NCBI GenBank assembly: GCA_905221605.1
Contig: CAJNDS010002643.1
Coordinates: forward strand, 56,001-120,000
DNA length: 64,000 nt
Direction: 5' to 3'
Origin: Symbiodinium natans
Taxonomy: Eukaryota > Sar > Dinophyceae > Suessiales > Symbiodiniaceae
This document shows positions 54,489 to 63,575 of this stretch, piece after piece. The notes under the pieces are model-generated. The model had not been told where the DNA came from and ran no database searches. It worked only from the letters and a program-made list of their open reading frames with translations. Both the position numbers and the translations under genes were made by a program. The stretch's first letter is position 1. The number at the start of each line of letters is the position of its first letter.

Positions 54489-57400
54489 GGTCTAGGGTCT
54501 AGGGTTTAGGGTTTAGGGTTTCAGGATTCGTGGAGGTTTAGGGTCCGGGTTTCGGGTTGAATGATTAGGGCCTAAACCTACGTACACGTGGTAGGCCAGG
54601 AACCATCTTGTGATAAGGGCACCTTTTTTGGGGGTTGGTGACTTGATAAGGGAACCCAGAACCCAAAAAAGGGTAAAGGGCACCACTGGGCTAACAAGTA
54701 AACTGTAAAAATGGTAAAGTCCACGCATCCTTCGCTACGGCTGGCTTAAGAACCCCCGAAAAAATTGTTCTCCCTATAAGGTAACAAGAGGATACTCATT
54801 TTTCCCCCGGGGCGGGGGGGGGGGGGGGGGGGAACCCCGCACCCCTAAACCCTAAACACCTAAACCCTAAACCCCTAAACCCTAAACACCTAAACCCTAA
54901 ACCCCTAAACCCCTAAACCCTAAACACCTAAACCCTAAACCCCTGAACCCTAAACCTGAAACCCTATGAGGGTTTTGGCAGGGCTTCGAAGCGTCGAGAG
55001 TCGAGAGTGGCGTCACCGACTCTTGGGTTAGGGTTTAGGGTTTAGGGTTTAGGGTTTAGGGTTTAGGGTTCAGGGTTCAGGGTTTAGGGTTTAGGGTTTA
55101 GGGTTTAGGGTTTAGGGTTCAGGGTTCAGGGTTAGGGTTGAGGGTTGAGGGTTCAGGGTTCAGGGTTTAGGGTTTGGGGTTTAGGGTTGGAGGGTTGCGG
55201 GTTGAGGGCTTAGGGTTTAGGGTTTCGGGTTCAGGGTTCAGGGTTCATGTACATTAATTTTAATCGGAATCAGAGTCGTATAGGGTATACGACCCAACTG
55301 TAGGGTTCATGTGGCCCCCCAAGGTAGACCCTTCGAATCACAAGCACTTGTACGGGCACCCTCAGGCAAACCAGATGAAATAGTTTGGGGATTTTAGGGT
55401 TTAGGGTTTAGGGTTTATAAGGGTTTAGGGGTGAGTTGTGTTCAGTTCGTTCTGTACAGGAAAGTTGCCCTAAACCCTAAACCCTAAACCCTACACCCTA
55501 AACCCTAAACCCTAAACCCTACGAACTGTTGGGCGTTGGGGTTTGCCCGTGGCGCACATGGAAGAAGCCGCCGCCACCAGAGTTGTCGCCACAGCCCGGG
55601 ACGCAATGCCGTCCTTCCACATGACCCGCAGTTTTAGGGTTAAGGGTATGAGGTTTAGGGCTTAGGGTTTAGGGTTTCGGGTTTGGGGTTTGGGGTTTGG
55701 GCTTTGTGGTGCCTAGAATACCCCGACAAAAACGGCGCATCGCTCTCCCTAGACCCAAAACCGTACTTCCTGAAACCCTAAGCCCGAAGCCTGGACCCTT
55801 TCAGCCCTATAAACCCGACCTGCACAAGCCCTAAACCCTAAACCCTAAACCCTAAACCCTACACCCCTCAATTAATGTGGGGGCCTCAAAAAAGGGGACC
55901 CCTTTTATACCCTAAGACACCCAAGGGCCCCATGCTTCAGAACCCTTTGAGGGAGGTAAGGGACCATATCAAGGGCCCATGCAACTACCCCTAAACCCTA
56001 AACCCTAAACCCTAAACCCCATATTTAAGGGGTCAAAGAGCGCAAGCCCTTCAAGGGCCTAAGCCTCATGGGCCCGATTTGGGGTAATGCGAACCACCCC
56101 CCCCCCCCAAGTCGTGGAGCTCGACAAAAGCCCAATCGTAGGGTTTAGGGTTAAGTCCACGTGTTTCACATGCAATTCAACCCTTGACCTTAACTTGGCT
56201 GCACTCAGGAGGGTAGCTATAAATTAAGCTTTTAGCTGCCTTAAATAAGAACCCAGTAAACCCAAAAAAGGTAAGGATCTAAAGTTACAGTAAAGTACCA
56301 CAAAGTTAATCCTCGTAAGATTGAACCCCTGGACTACTTGGTAGCTCAGTAACCATCTTCTCGTCAGGGTGCCCTTTTTTTGGTCGGTTACTTTACAATT
56401 GCAGGAACCCAGAAACCAAAAAAGCAAAGGGTACAGGGCACCACTGGGCTACCCTAAACCCTAAACCCTAAACCCTAAACCCTAAACCCTAAACTTCCCG
56501 CCTCCCCGCCCAAATAGGAATCCTACTGGGCTACCAAGGCTATGGAAGGTCCTTCACAACGAGCGCCGAGCCGCCATTGAAGCCAAGCCAGCCAAACCTT
56601 GCACGCGCGGGTTTAGGGCTTAGGGCTTAGGGCTTAGGGTTTAGGGCTTAGGGTTTAGGGTTTAGGGTTTAGGGTTTAGGGTTTAGGGTTTAGGGTTTAG
56701 GGTTTAGGGTTTAGGGTTTAGGGTTTAGGGTTTAGGGTTTAGGGTTTAGGGTTTAGGGCAGCTCCGGGAAGCTAGTGAAGGGAGGGGGGGCCTCATTCGG
56801 GTCCGGGACCGGAAGCCTTCTACAGCCCTGGCACCCAAGCGCAACAGCCCTCGAAACCTGAATCCTAAAGCAGTTTAGGGTTTAGGGTTTAGGGCTTCGG
56901 GTTTAGGGTTTAGGGTTTAGGGTTTAGGGTTTAGGGTAGCAAACAAGTAACCTACGAAGCCTGGCTAAACTCTTAACCCCAGAACCCCCCCAACCCAAAA
57001 TCCTCACGGTACTCTTTAGCTAGAAATTTTGGGGTTCAGGTAGGGGATGTTCAACGTCTCCGAACCCACCCCCTCATCCCTCACCCGTATAAACCCTATC
57101 AACCCCTCGCCCCAACCCCCCCCCCCCCCAAACCCTAAACCCTCAACCCTAAAACCACCGCCCATGCCCCAGGCAACCAGAGCAGACTTCCGCCGAGGAT
57201 GACGAAGGGTGCGTTCGCGGTGCCCAGATCCTTGCGAGCGAAGTGTGCAGGGGTTTCTTAGGCTTCACGTATATCGGTTTAGGTCTTACGGCTCAGGTTT
57301 TGGGTTTTCGGGCTTGGGTGTTCAAGCTTCGGGTTTAAGTTTAGGGGTCACAGGTTTTGCAGAGGTTGATTTAGATAATGGTCCCTATAGCTAGTTGGTA

Positions 57401-60400
57401 CCCCTAAACCCTAAACCCTGAACCCCGAATCCTGAACCCTAAACCCTAGTTGGTACCCTGAACTCTCTACAACATTCTGCCAGAACGGCGGGGGCACCCA
57501 AAAGCGCAACCAAATCTGCAAGACTTGGGTCCGAACTGCTGGTACTCATGCTTCGACGTGCAACGTAACCCAAAACCTTTAGGGCATAGGGTTTCGGGTT
57601 AGGGTTTAGGGTTTAGGGTTTAGCGTTTAGCGTTTAGGGTTTAGGATTTAGGGTTTAGGGCTTAGGGTTAAGGGTTTAGGGTTTAGGGTTTAGGATTTAG
57701 GGTTTAGGGTTTAGGGTTCTCCCCAGACTCAAAACTTGTTTTGGGTCCTTCTCCACATGCCTGCGTGGGCCGATGATGAACCCTGCGACGTAGCCGGAGA
57801 CTCCGGAACTGATATGCACCACGGTACCTGCAGGATTTAAAGCTTAGGCCAGAGGGGATAGGGTTGGGGTGTAGGAGCAGAGCATGGGCATCCGTGCTCA
57901 GGGCACCTTTCCATGCATTGGGGCGTTTGAGGGCCTAAACTTAAACCCTAAACCCTAAACCCTAAACCCTAAAACCCTAAAACCCTAAACCCTAAACCCT
58001 AAACCCTAAACCCTAAACCCTAAACCCTAAACCCTAAACCCTAAACCCTGCCAGGCCCAAGAGTAACCTAGGAATTAAAAAAGGGCACCCTTTTCGGGTT
58101 TGAAGGAGCTTCCCTTGGGGAACCCAAACCCCTAAAAAAAGGCCAGGGCCTACTCCGGGTCGCAGTCTAGGGTCTGAGGCGTATGCGAGGTTTAGATGGC
58201 ACTTCTCAAAATGGGGGTACCCCTTTACCACCCCAAAGAGAATAGAATCCCCTTGAAGGGATCCATGAAAGGTAACCCTGAACCCCTAAACCCTAAACCC
58301 TAAACCCTAAACCCTAAACCCCTAAACCCTAAACCCCAAACCCTAAACCCTAAACCCTATTTTCGGAAACCCCCAGATGGGTTTTGGCTTTCTAGTGGTA
58401 AGGAGGTGCATGTGGGGAGGGGAGGCAAGGTTCGGGGCTTTTCGAGTTTCAGGGTGGAGGGCATCAAGGTAGCCAGCAAAGACAAAATGAATGAAAGAAA
58501 GAAAGAACAACAAAACACGCAAAAAAAAAAAAACGGCAGAACAGAAGACTGAAAGAAAAAAACAAAAACAAAAAAGAGATAAGAGAGTCGGGAAAGGGGG
58601 AGGGCGAAAGGAGGGGGGGGAAGGAAAGGGGGAGGAAAGGGGGAGCCCCCCCACCTCCTGCGAAGTCCATGGCCCCCATCTCCGCGATCCACCCACCAGG
58701 CCCCCACACCCAGTGGCAGAGCGGGGCATAGACGAGGAGGGACCAGAGCGCCAGCATCCACACGTAGGCCTCGGCTTCGTTGGGGATTGGACTCAGGACA
58801 AAAGTCGCGCGAGATTTGGGTAAAGGGTATGTCAGCAGCTTCTCACAATCCAAGAGTGCAACCCCTCCTCCCCCCCCCCTTTCGGCCTCCGGACCACCTT
58901 GAAGCCGTGTTCTGCGTGGCTGGGGGGGGGGGGGTTGGGGGGTCTCTCTCCCTCTCTCTATATATAACTTGTGTGTATTTATATATATATATATATGTGT
59001 TTATTTTTATTTTTTGTTTATATGCACAATATACTGAAGGAATACTGAGGGTTTTGAACGTAATGATAACAATGATCATGGTAATATCCTGATAACAACG
59101 CAGGTGCTAGTAGCAGTAGAAGCAGCAGTAGTAGCAGTAGTGGTAGGTGTATTAGTAGTCGTAGCAGGAGCAGCAGTAACTATGTACACCTAACCTATCC
59201 GGTGATGGTGGGGTACGGCCTGCCGGTTGTTGGGCTTAAGGCCATCAACCTTACATCATGCATCCTCAACCTTCATCCCAGAAACCCTAGTATGAAGCCC
59301 TCAGCCCTAAACCCAGGGTCTGTCGCGTCACAGTGCCGGGCATCATTAGCCGTCAGTCTCTGGGTCGAGAGAAGGTTTGGCGTTTCGGGATGAGGGTTGG
59401 GGGGGTTTAGGGTTTAGGGATTCGGGTTTAGGGTTGAGGGCGGCTCCGGACGACGGCTGAACAGCAAGGCCGTGCAAGCAGTGGTTCAGTAAAGTAAAGG
59501 CGGAGAACTGCTAGACCCAGGAGAAACCTCGGAATAAAACGGGCGGGTCTAAGGGGATTCTCAGAACCCTAAAGAAAGGAAATAAGGGCCTACTCCCTGT
59601 CCTAAACTGAGTAAGAGTTAGGAACCCTAAACTACCGCAAAGCCCCGTTAGGCTCTGCGGTGCGGCCCATGGTGCGCTGAAGCGCACGCGCTCCACCAAA
59701 GATCCAGAGATGATGGCGCTGGCTATGATGGCAAAGGTCCTGGTGCCGCGGGGACGCGGGCTTAGGGTTAGGGTTTAGGGTTTAGGGTCTAGGGTTTAGG
59801 GTTTAGGGTTTAGGGTTTAGGGTTTAGGGTTTAGGGTTTAGGGTTTAGGGTTTAGGGTTTAGGGTTTGGGGTTTGGGGTTTAGGGTTTAGGGTTTAGGGT
59901 TTAGGGTTTAGGGTTTAGGGTTTAGGGATTAGGGATTCATTACACTCCGAAACCCGACTGTGAGCAAAGAAAGAACAACAAACAATAGGCTTGGCAGCCC
60001 AGTAACCATCTTATCATTTGGGCACCCTTTTGGGGAGTTGGATACTAAAACAGGGAACCCTAAACCCTAAACCCTAAACCCCAAACCCTAAACCCTAAAC
60101 CCTTGAACCCACAAAAATGGAAAAGGGCACCCATTGATGTTTTAAAGCGAGGCCGGCACAGCATCTTGAAACTCCCCCTTTTGAAGTGTAGAGTTCCGGT
60201 GTTGGAGGTTGAGGGCTTGCCCTAAGCCCTAGACCCCAAACCCCAAACTCTAAACCCCAAACGCTAGACCTTAAACTCTAAACCCTAAACCCCAAACCCT
60301 AAACCCCTAACCCTAGACCCTAAACTCTAAACCCTAAACCCCAAAGGTTTAGAACGACTCTGCGGCCTTAACCCCAAAAAACCCTAAAGCCTTAGAACCC

Positions 60401-61886
60401 CGCAACCATACTGGGATAACCACAAACCCTAAATAAACCCTAAGTCCTAAACCCTATACCCTAAACCCGAAGCCCTAAACCCTAGACCCTAAACCCTAAA
60501 CCCTAATTCCTAAACCGCAAGCCTTGCAACCTTAGCCGCTGAAAGACCTTGCATCCTGGAGGCCCCCAGAAGCCCTAAAAACCTTCAACCCTGAAAGGTT
60601 AAACCTTAAACTACTAAACCCTAAACCCTAAACCTTAACTCCTAAACCCTAAACCCCTAAACCCCTAAACCCCTAAACCCCTAAACCCCTAAACCCCTCA
60701 ACCCCTAAACCCCTAAACCCCTAAAGCCCTAAACCCCTGAACCCATAAACCCCTGAACCCCTAAAACCCTGAACCCCTAAACCCCTAAACCCCTAAACCG
60801 GTAAACCCCTAAACCCCTAAAAAAACCTAAACCCCTGACCCCCTAAACCCTGGAACCCGAGCTAAACCTTAAACCTTGGGATGTTCCCCCTTATACTAAA
60901 CGTCCGTAATGGGGACTATACCCCCCCCCCTATTATAATCCCTGCCAAGGACTGCTAGTGCAAAGGAGAACATCCCAACTTAACCCTACACCCTAAACCC
61001 TATAGACCCTAAAACCTAAGCCCTAAACCCTAAACCCTCTAAACGCTAAACCCTAAACCCTAAAACCTAAACCCTAAACCCTAAACCCTAAACCCTAAAC
61101 CCTAAACCCTACGGGAACATCCCAACTCAAACCCTCTGACCGAGGCTCATCTGGAAGCAAGCGAAGCACAGCCCGGGGAGGCCCGACTCGTCCTCGAAGG
61201 GCCCGCCAAGGGTTTAGGGTTTAGGGTTTGGGGTTTAGGGTTTAGGGTTTGGGGTTTAGGGTTTGGGGTTTAGGGTTTAGGGTTTGGGGTTTGGGGTTTG
61301 GGGTTTGGGGTTTAGGGTCGAGAGTTTAGGGGTTTCGGAATCCCTTCGCCCCTCAAAGGGAAGCAAAACACACACATCGGCACAGAGATCTAGCGAGACA
61401 GACACACACACACAGAGACACAGAGACAAGAACTAAACAAGTTCACGCTTGGACGCCCTTTCGGAAGCTTTCGTCTTGAGTATCTAGGGTCTCGGGAAAA
61501 GGCCCTAAACCTCAAAATCCTGAAGCTGAAAACCCAACAAGTCCTAACCCGAAAAACAACGCTATAAACCCTCGCAAGCCTACTGACCCCATACGCCCTA
61601 TCCACCCCATGAACCATGCAAACCCTAAAAAGAAGCCCCACAAACGATATATAATTATATATATATATATATATACATACATATATATACACATATATAT
61701 ACACATACCGTATACACCCTATAAACCCAATACACTCCGCAGACCCTAGATTCACCCTAAAATAAAGTCTTTATAGACTCTAAAGAAACAAACCTGTATA
61801 TAACCTAACCACACATTACATATATATACACACACCATAGATAAACCCTAAATAACCCTGTAGATACCCTAACTGCAACCAAGACT

Positions 61887-61917
<31 letters not shown>

Positions 61918-63411
61918 CCTAAGCAAACCCGAAACAAACCTAGATAAGCCCTAAAAAAAAACCTAGACCGTAAACCCTAAATAAACCCCATAAGAAACCC
62001 TCCAGCTCCACCCAGGATTCCCACATCTTCAAGTCCAAGTTCGTGAACAGAACCTGCGAGACAGGGTGGAGCTCCGAGAATTGGGGGGTTTGGGGGTTAG
62101 GGTTAAGACTTTCACTATCCAGAATCACTTCAAAATCACTCGAAAAACACTAAAAATCTTTACAAGATGGCCACAGTGTTTACCACAAATGAAAGTCATA
62201 AGGGTTAGGGTCCATGAACCCTATCTCATACAAGGAGGGGCCCGCTAGTGTGACAAAAGTATCTTGACTTGGGCAAATAGAATTAGGGTTCAGGGTTTAG
62301 GGTTTAGGGTTCAGGGTTTGGGGTTTAGGGTGTGGGGTTCTGGGTTTGGGGTTTCTTTGACCATCTACGGGTGCAACAAACCGATGAAGATTTACACAAG
62401 GGGGGGGGGGGGGGGGGAAATTGAGAGGCCTTGTACGAGTTCCCCTAAACTATACACCCTAAATCCTGAACCATAAACCCTAAATCCTAAACCCTAAACC
62501 CTAAATCCTAAACCCCAAACCCCAAGCCCTGCCCGAATCAAAGGTGCGGGCTGGAAAGGGTGTAGGGTTCCAGGGGCTAAGAACGGTTTGAGGAGTCAAT
62601 TCCCAGTGCTGTTCACCAGGTTCTAAGCCCCAAACCCCAGACCCTGTTGCAGACTTAGGGTACCCTAAACCCTAAACCCTAAACCCTAAACCCTAAACCC
62701 TAAACCCTAAACCCTAAACCCTAAACCCTAAGTGATCAATCGAGCGGCATAGTCGAAGTTGCCGATGAACTTCCCGCCGTCACCTTGGTAGCCCAGTAAG
62801 CATACCAAAATAAGGGCACCTTTTTTTGGGTTAGTTATTCTATAAAGGAACCCAAAACCCAAAACCCTAAACCCTACACCCTAAACCCTAAACCCGAAAC
62901 CCTCAACCCTAAACCCTAAACCCTGAATCGCGGCTCTGCAAAAGGGTACCACTGGGCCACCAAGTCACCAAAGGCCAAGGAGAAGCCAATCACAGCCCAG
63001 GTCACCGTTACGATGCCCATCGAAACCACGCTCATCCTCGGTTTAGGGCTTCGGGTTTAGGGTTTCAGGGTTCAGGGTTTAGGGGGAAGTCAGGCGGAAG
63101 AGTTGTGACACTAATCCCTATAGACCCTAAACCCTCTTTACGAGGCTTCGGACTTGGGCCTCCCATTGAATTCGGCCGGATGCACCCCTGAGAGCCAAGG
63201 CGTAGACTGAGTCGCTCGCTTCGGCAGCAAACAACTATAATGCAGCAGGGCCACCCCCTTACTATCCTAGCTGTACTTAGGGAACTTAGCGCCTATGTTA
63301 TCGCGCTTAGAACCCGATTAGGGCCCTTCCTTTGGCCGGGGTGGGGGCGGGCCTGAGTGCACAAGTTTCGCCAAGCAACATCATGGTGTTGATGATGTTC
63401 GTATCCCTCAC
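52214..63411 (-). CDS. AMT: Ammonium transporter (AMT/Mep family), 18 exons, N-terminus missing
   Basis: Moves ammonium across a membrane. Exons in transcript order: 63411-63380, 63036-62969, 62783-62746, 62053-62003, 61192-61149, 59739-59676, 58769-58655, 57827-57748, 57230-57178, 56597-56552, 55613-55558, 54389-54320, 53745-53670, 53520-53481, 53386-53313, 53092-52950, 52661-52615, 52310-52214. They sum to 1194 nt, 397 codons plus TAA, with phases that agree at every junction. Joined exons give family motifs: GFSLAFGDGGKFIGNFDYA; FQMTFAIIASAIISG (pore Phe); HWVWG; MDFAGGTVVHISSG (Asp and first pore His); LLWFGWLGFNGGSAL; LTWLGIERAVAGK; DTLDAFGLHGSGGIAG (second pore His); and the C-terminal RVPEDIERSGVDENTHGESF. 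Donors are GT (6), GC (5), GA (5) and one ambiguous, all with AG acceptors followed by G. Boundaries of exons 3, 4 and 14 are least certain. The first helix was not found; a poor candidate lies near 63.59 kb. Introns are packed with telomeric repeats and mobile elements. Confidence 0.92.
53096..53237 (+). repeat. TTTAGGG array, about 19 units, beside an AMT acceptor
   Basis: The CTTAGGG unit at its start supplies part of the acceptor context (CCCTAAGCCCAG|G in coding sense) for AMT exon 53,092-52,950. Confidence 0.95.
53881..53914. repeat. Poly-T/poly-G tract
   Basis: Nine T followed by about 34 G within the AMT intron between exons 54,389-54,320 and 53,745-53,670; it recalls the T-then-G end of family D. 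Confidence 0.9.
54590..54698. mobile_element. Family C element
   Basis: Ends TGGTAGGCCAGGAACCATC and CACCACTGGGCTAACAAG. Lies in the AMT intron between exons 55,613-55,558 and 54,389-54,320. Confidence 0.88.
56338..56537. mobile_element. Family C element with duplicated end and telomeric insert
   Basis: The left end is TTGGTAGCTCAGTAACCAT. The body ends CACTGGGCTACC at 56,453 and is continued by a CCCTAAA array. A second ACTGGGCTACCAAGG end follows at about 56,525-56,538, 13 bases from the donor of AMT exon 56,597-56,552. Confidence 0.85.
56610..56758 (+). repeat. TTTAGGG/CTTAGGG array beside an AMT acceptor
   Basis: About 21 units. It ends 13 bases upstream, in coding sense, of the acceptor of AMT exon 56,597-56,552, so it takes the place of a polypyrimidine tract as CCCUAAA repeats. 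Confidence 0.95.
58053..58161. mobile_element. Family E element
   Basis: Ends GCCCAAGAGTAACCTAGGAA and CTACTCCGGGTC, interior GGGCACCCTTTTCGGG. Abuts a long CCCTAAA array on its left. In the AMT intron between exons 58,769-58,655 and 57,827-57,748. Confidence 0.78.
58207..58377. mobile_element. Family K element interrupted by a CCCTAAA array
   Basis: Inverted relative of 24,697-24,785. GGGGGTACCCCTTTACC and AGAGAATAGAATCCCC at the left, TTTTCGGAAACCCCCA at the right, with 58,274-58,360 of CCCTAAA repeats between. The copy at 24.7 kb lacks the array. Confidence 0.7.
59101..59180 (+). repeat. GTAGCA microsatellite
   Basis: GTAGCAGTAGAAGCAGCAGT and onward, in the AMT intron between exons 59,739-59,676 and 58,769-58,655. 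Confidence 0.88.
59514..59602. mobile_element. Family E element, shorter
   Basis: Ends GACCCAGGAGAAACCTCGGA and CCTACTCCCTGTC. In the AMT intron after exon 59,739-59,676. Confidence 0.7.
59763..59936 (+). repeat. TTTAGGG array, about 24 units, beside an AMT acceptor
   Basis: Includes TTTGGGG units. It lies just upstream, in coding sense, of AMT exon 59,739-59,676. Confidence 0.95.
59988..60132. mobile_element. Family C element interrupted by CCCTAAA repeats
   Basis: The left half runs from TTGGCAGCCCAGTAACCATC to AGGGAACCC. A CCCTAAA array (60,058-60,104) then interrupts the GAACCC motif before the right half resumes with AACCCACAAAAATGGAAAAG. Lies in an AMT intron. Confidence 0.85.
60605..60860 (-). 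repeat. CCCCTAAA octamer-type array
   Basis: Most units are AACCCCT rather than the heptamer, so this is a locally spread variant. It lies within an AMT intron. Confidence 0.9.
60876..60978. mobile_element. Family A element, copy 4
   Basis: Ends TTGGGATGTTCCCCC and GAGAACATCCCAA, with ten C in the loop. It lies in the AMT intron between exons 61,192-61,149 and 59,739-59,676. A second copy of the end, GGGAACATCCCAACT, recurs at about 61,111 beyond a telomeric array. Confidence 0.88.
61640..61915 (+). repeat. TATA/CATA-rich tracts in an AMT intron
   Basis: Several TATATATATA and ACATACATA runs near 61,650-61,710, 61,815-61,840 and 61,890-61,917. Confidence 0.88.
62784..62968 (-). mobile_element. 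Family C introner forming a complete 185-nt AMT intron
   Basis: Ends TTGGTAGCCCAGTAAGC and CTGGGCCACCAAG. Interior CCCTAAA repeats (62,872-62,925) split the family sequence. In coding sense the donor is TTTG|GTGAC and the acceptor CAAG|GTGAC, i.e. a duplicated GGTGAC target. Exact removal joins SLAFG to DGGKFIG, the conserved AMT sequence, which fixes both ends. Confidence 0.92.
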
Positions 63412-63437
63412 CTTGGTTGGCAAGCTGGCCCTGGAAA

Positions 63438-63575
63438 CCCTACTTGGAGGTTCATGGTACTTATTAACCAATTATAACTGTACTTATGACCCACTTATAA
63501 GCCCCTTAAGTCCCGTAACATGGTTATAAGTGCAGCTAGAAGTACAGTTATGATTGGTTCATGAACCTCCAATTA
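63438..63575. mobile_element. Family B element upstream of AMT exon 63,411-63,380
   Basis: Ends CCTACTTGGAGGTTCATGG and CATGAACCTCCAATTAG. In coding sense the element end lies 27 bases before the first mapped AMT exon, so it is within the intron leading to the missing N-terminal exon. Confidence 0.85.

Noticed and set aside
58343-58853. Several minus frames of about 130 codons
   Set aside because: Only the part 58,769-58,655 is an AMT exon; the remainder reads through GA-rich intron sequence after the GT donor.
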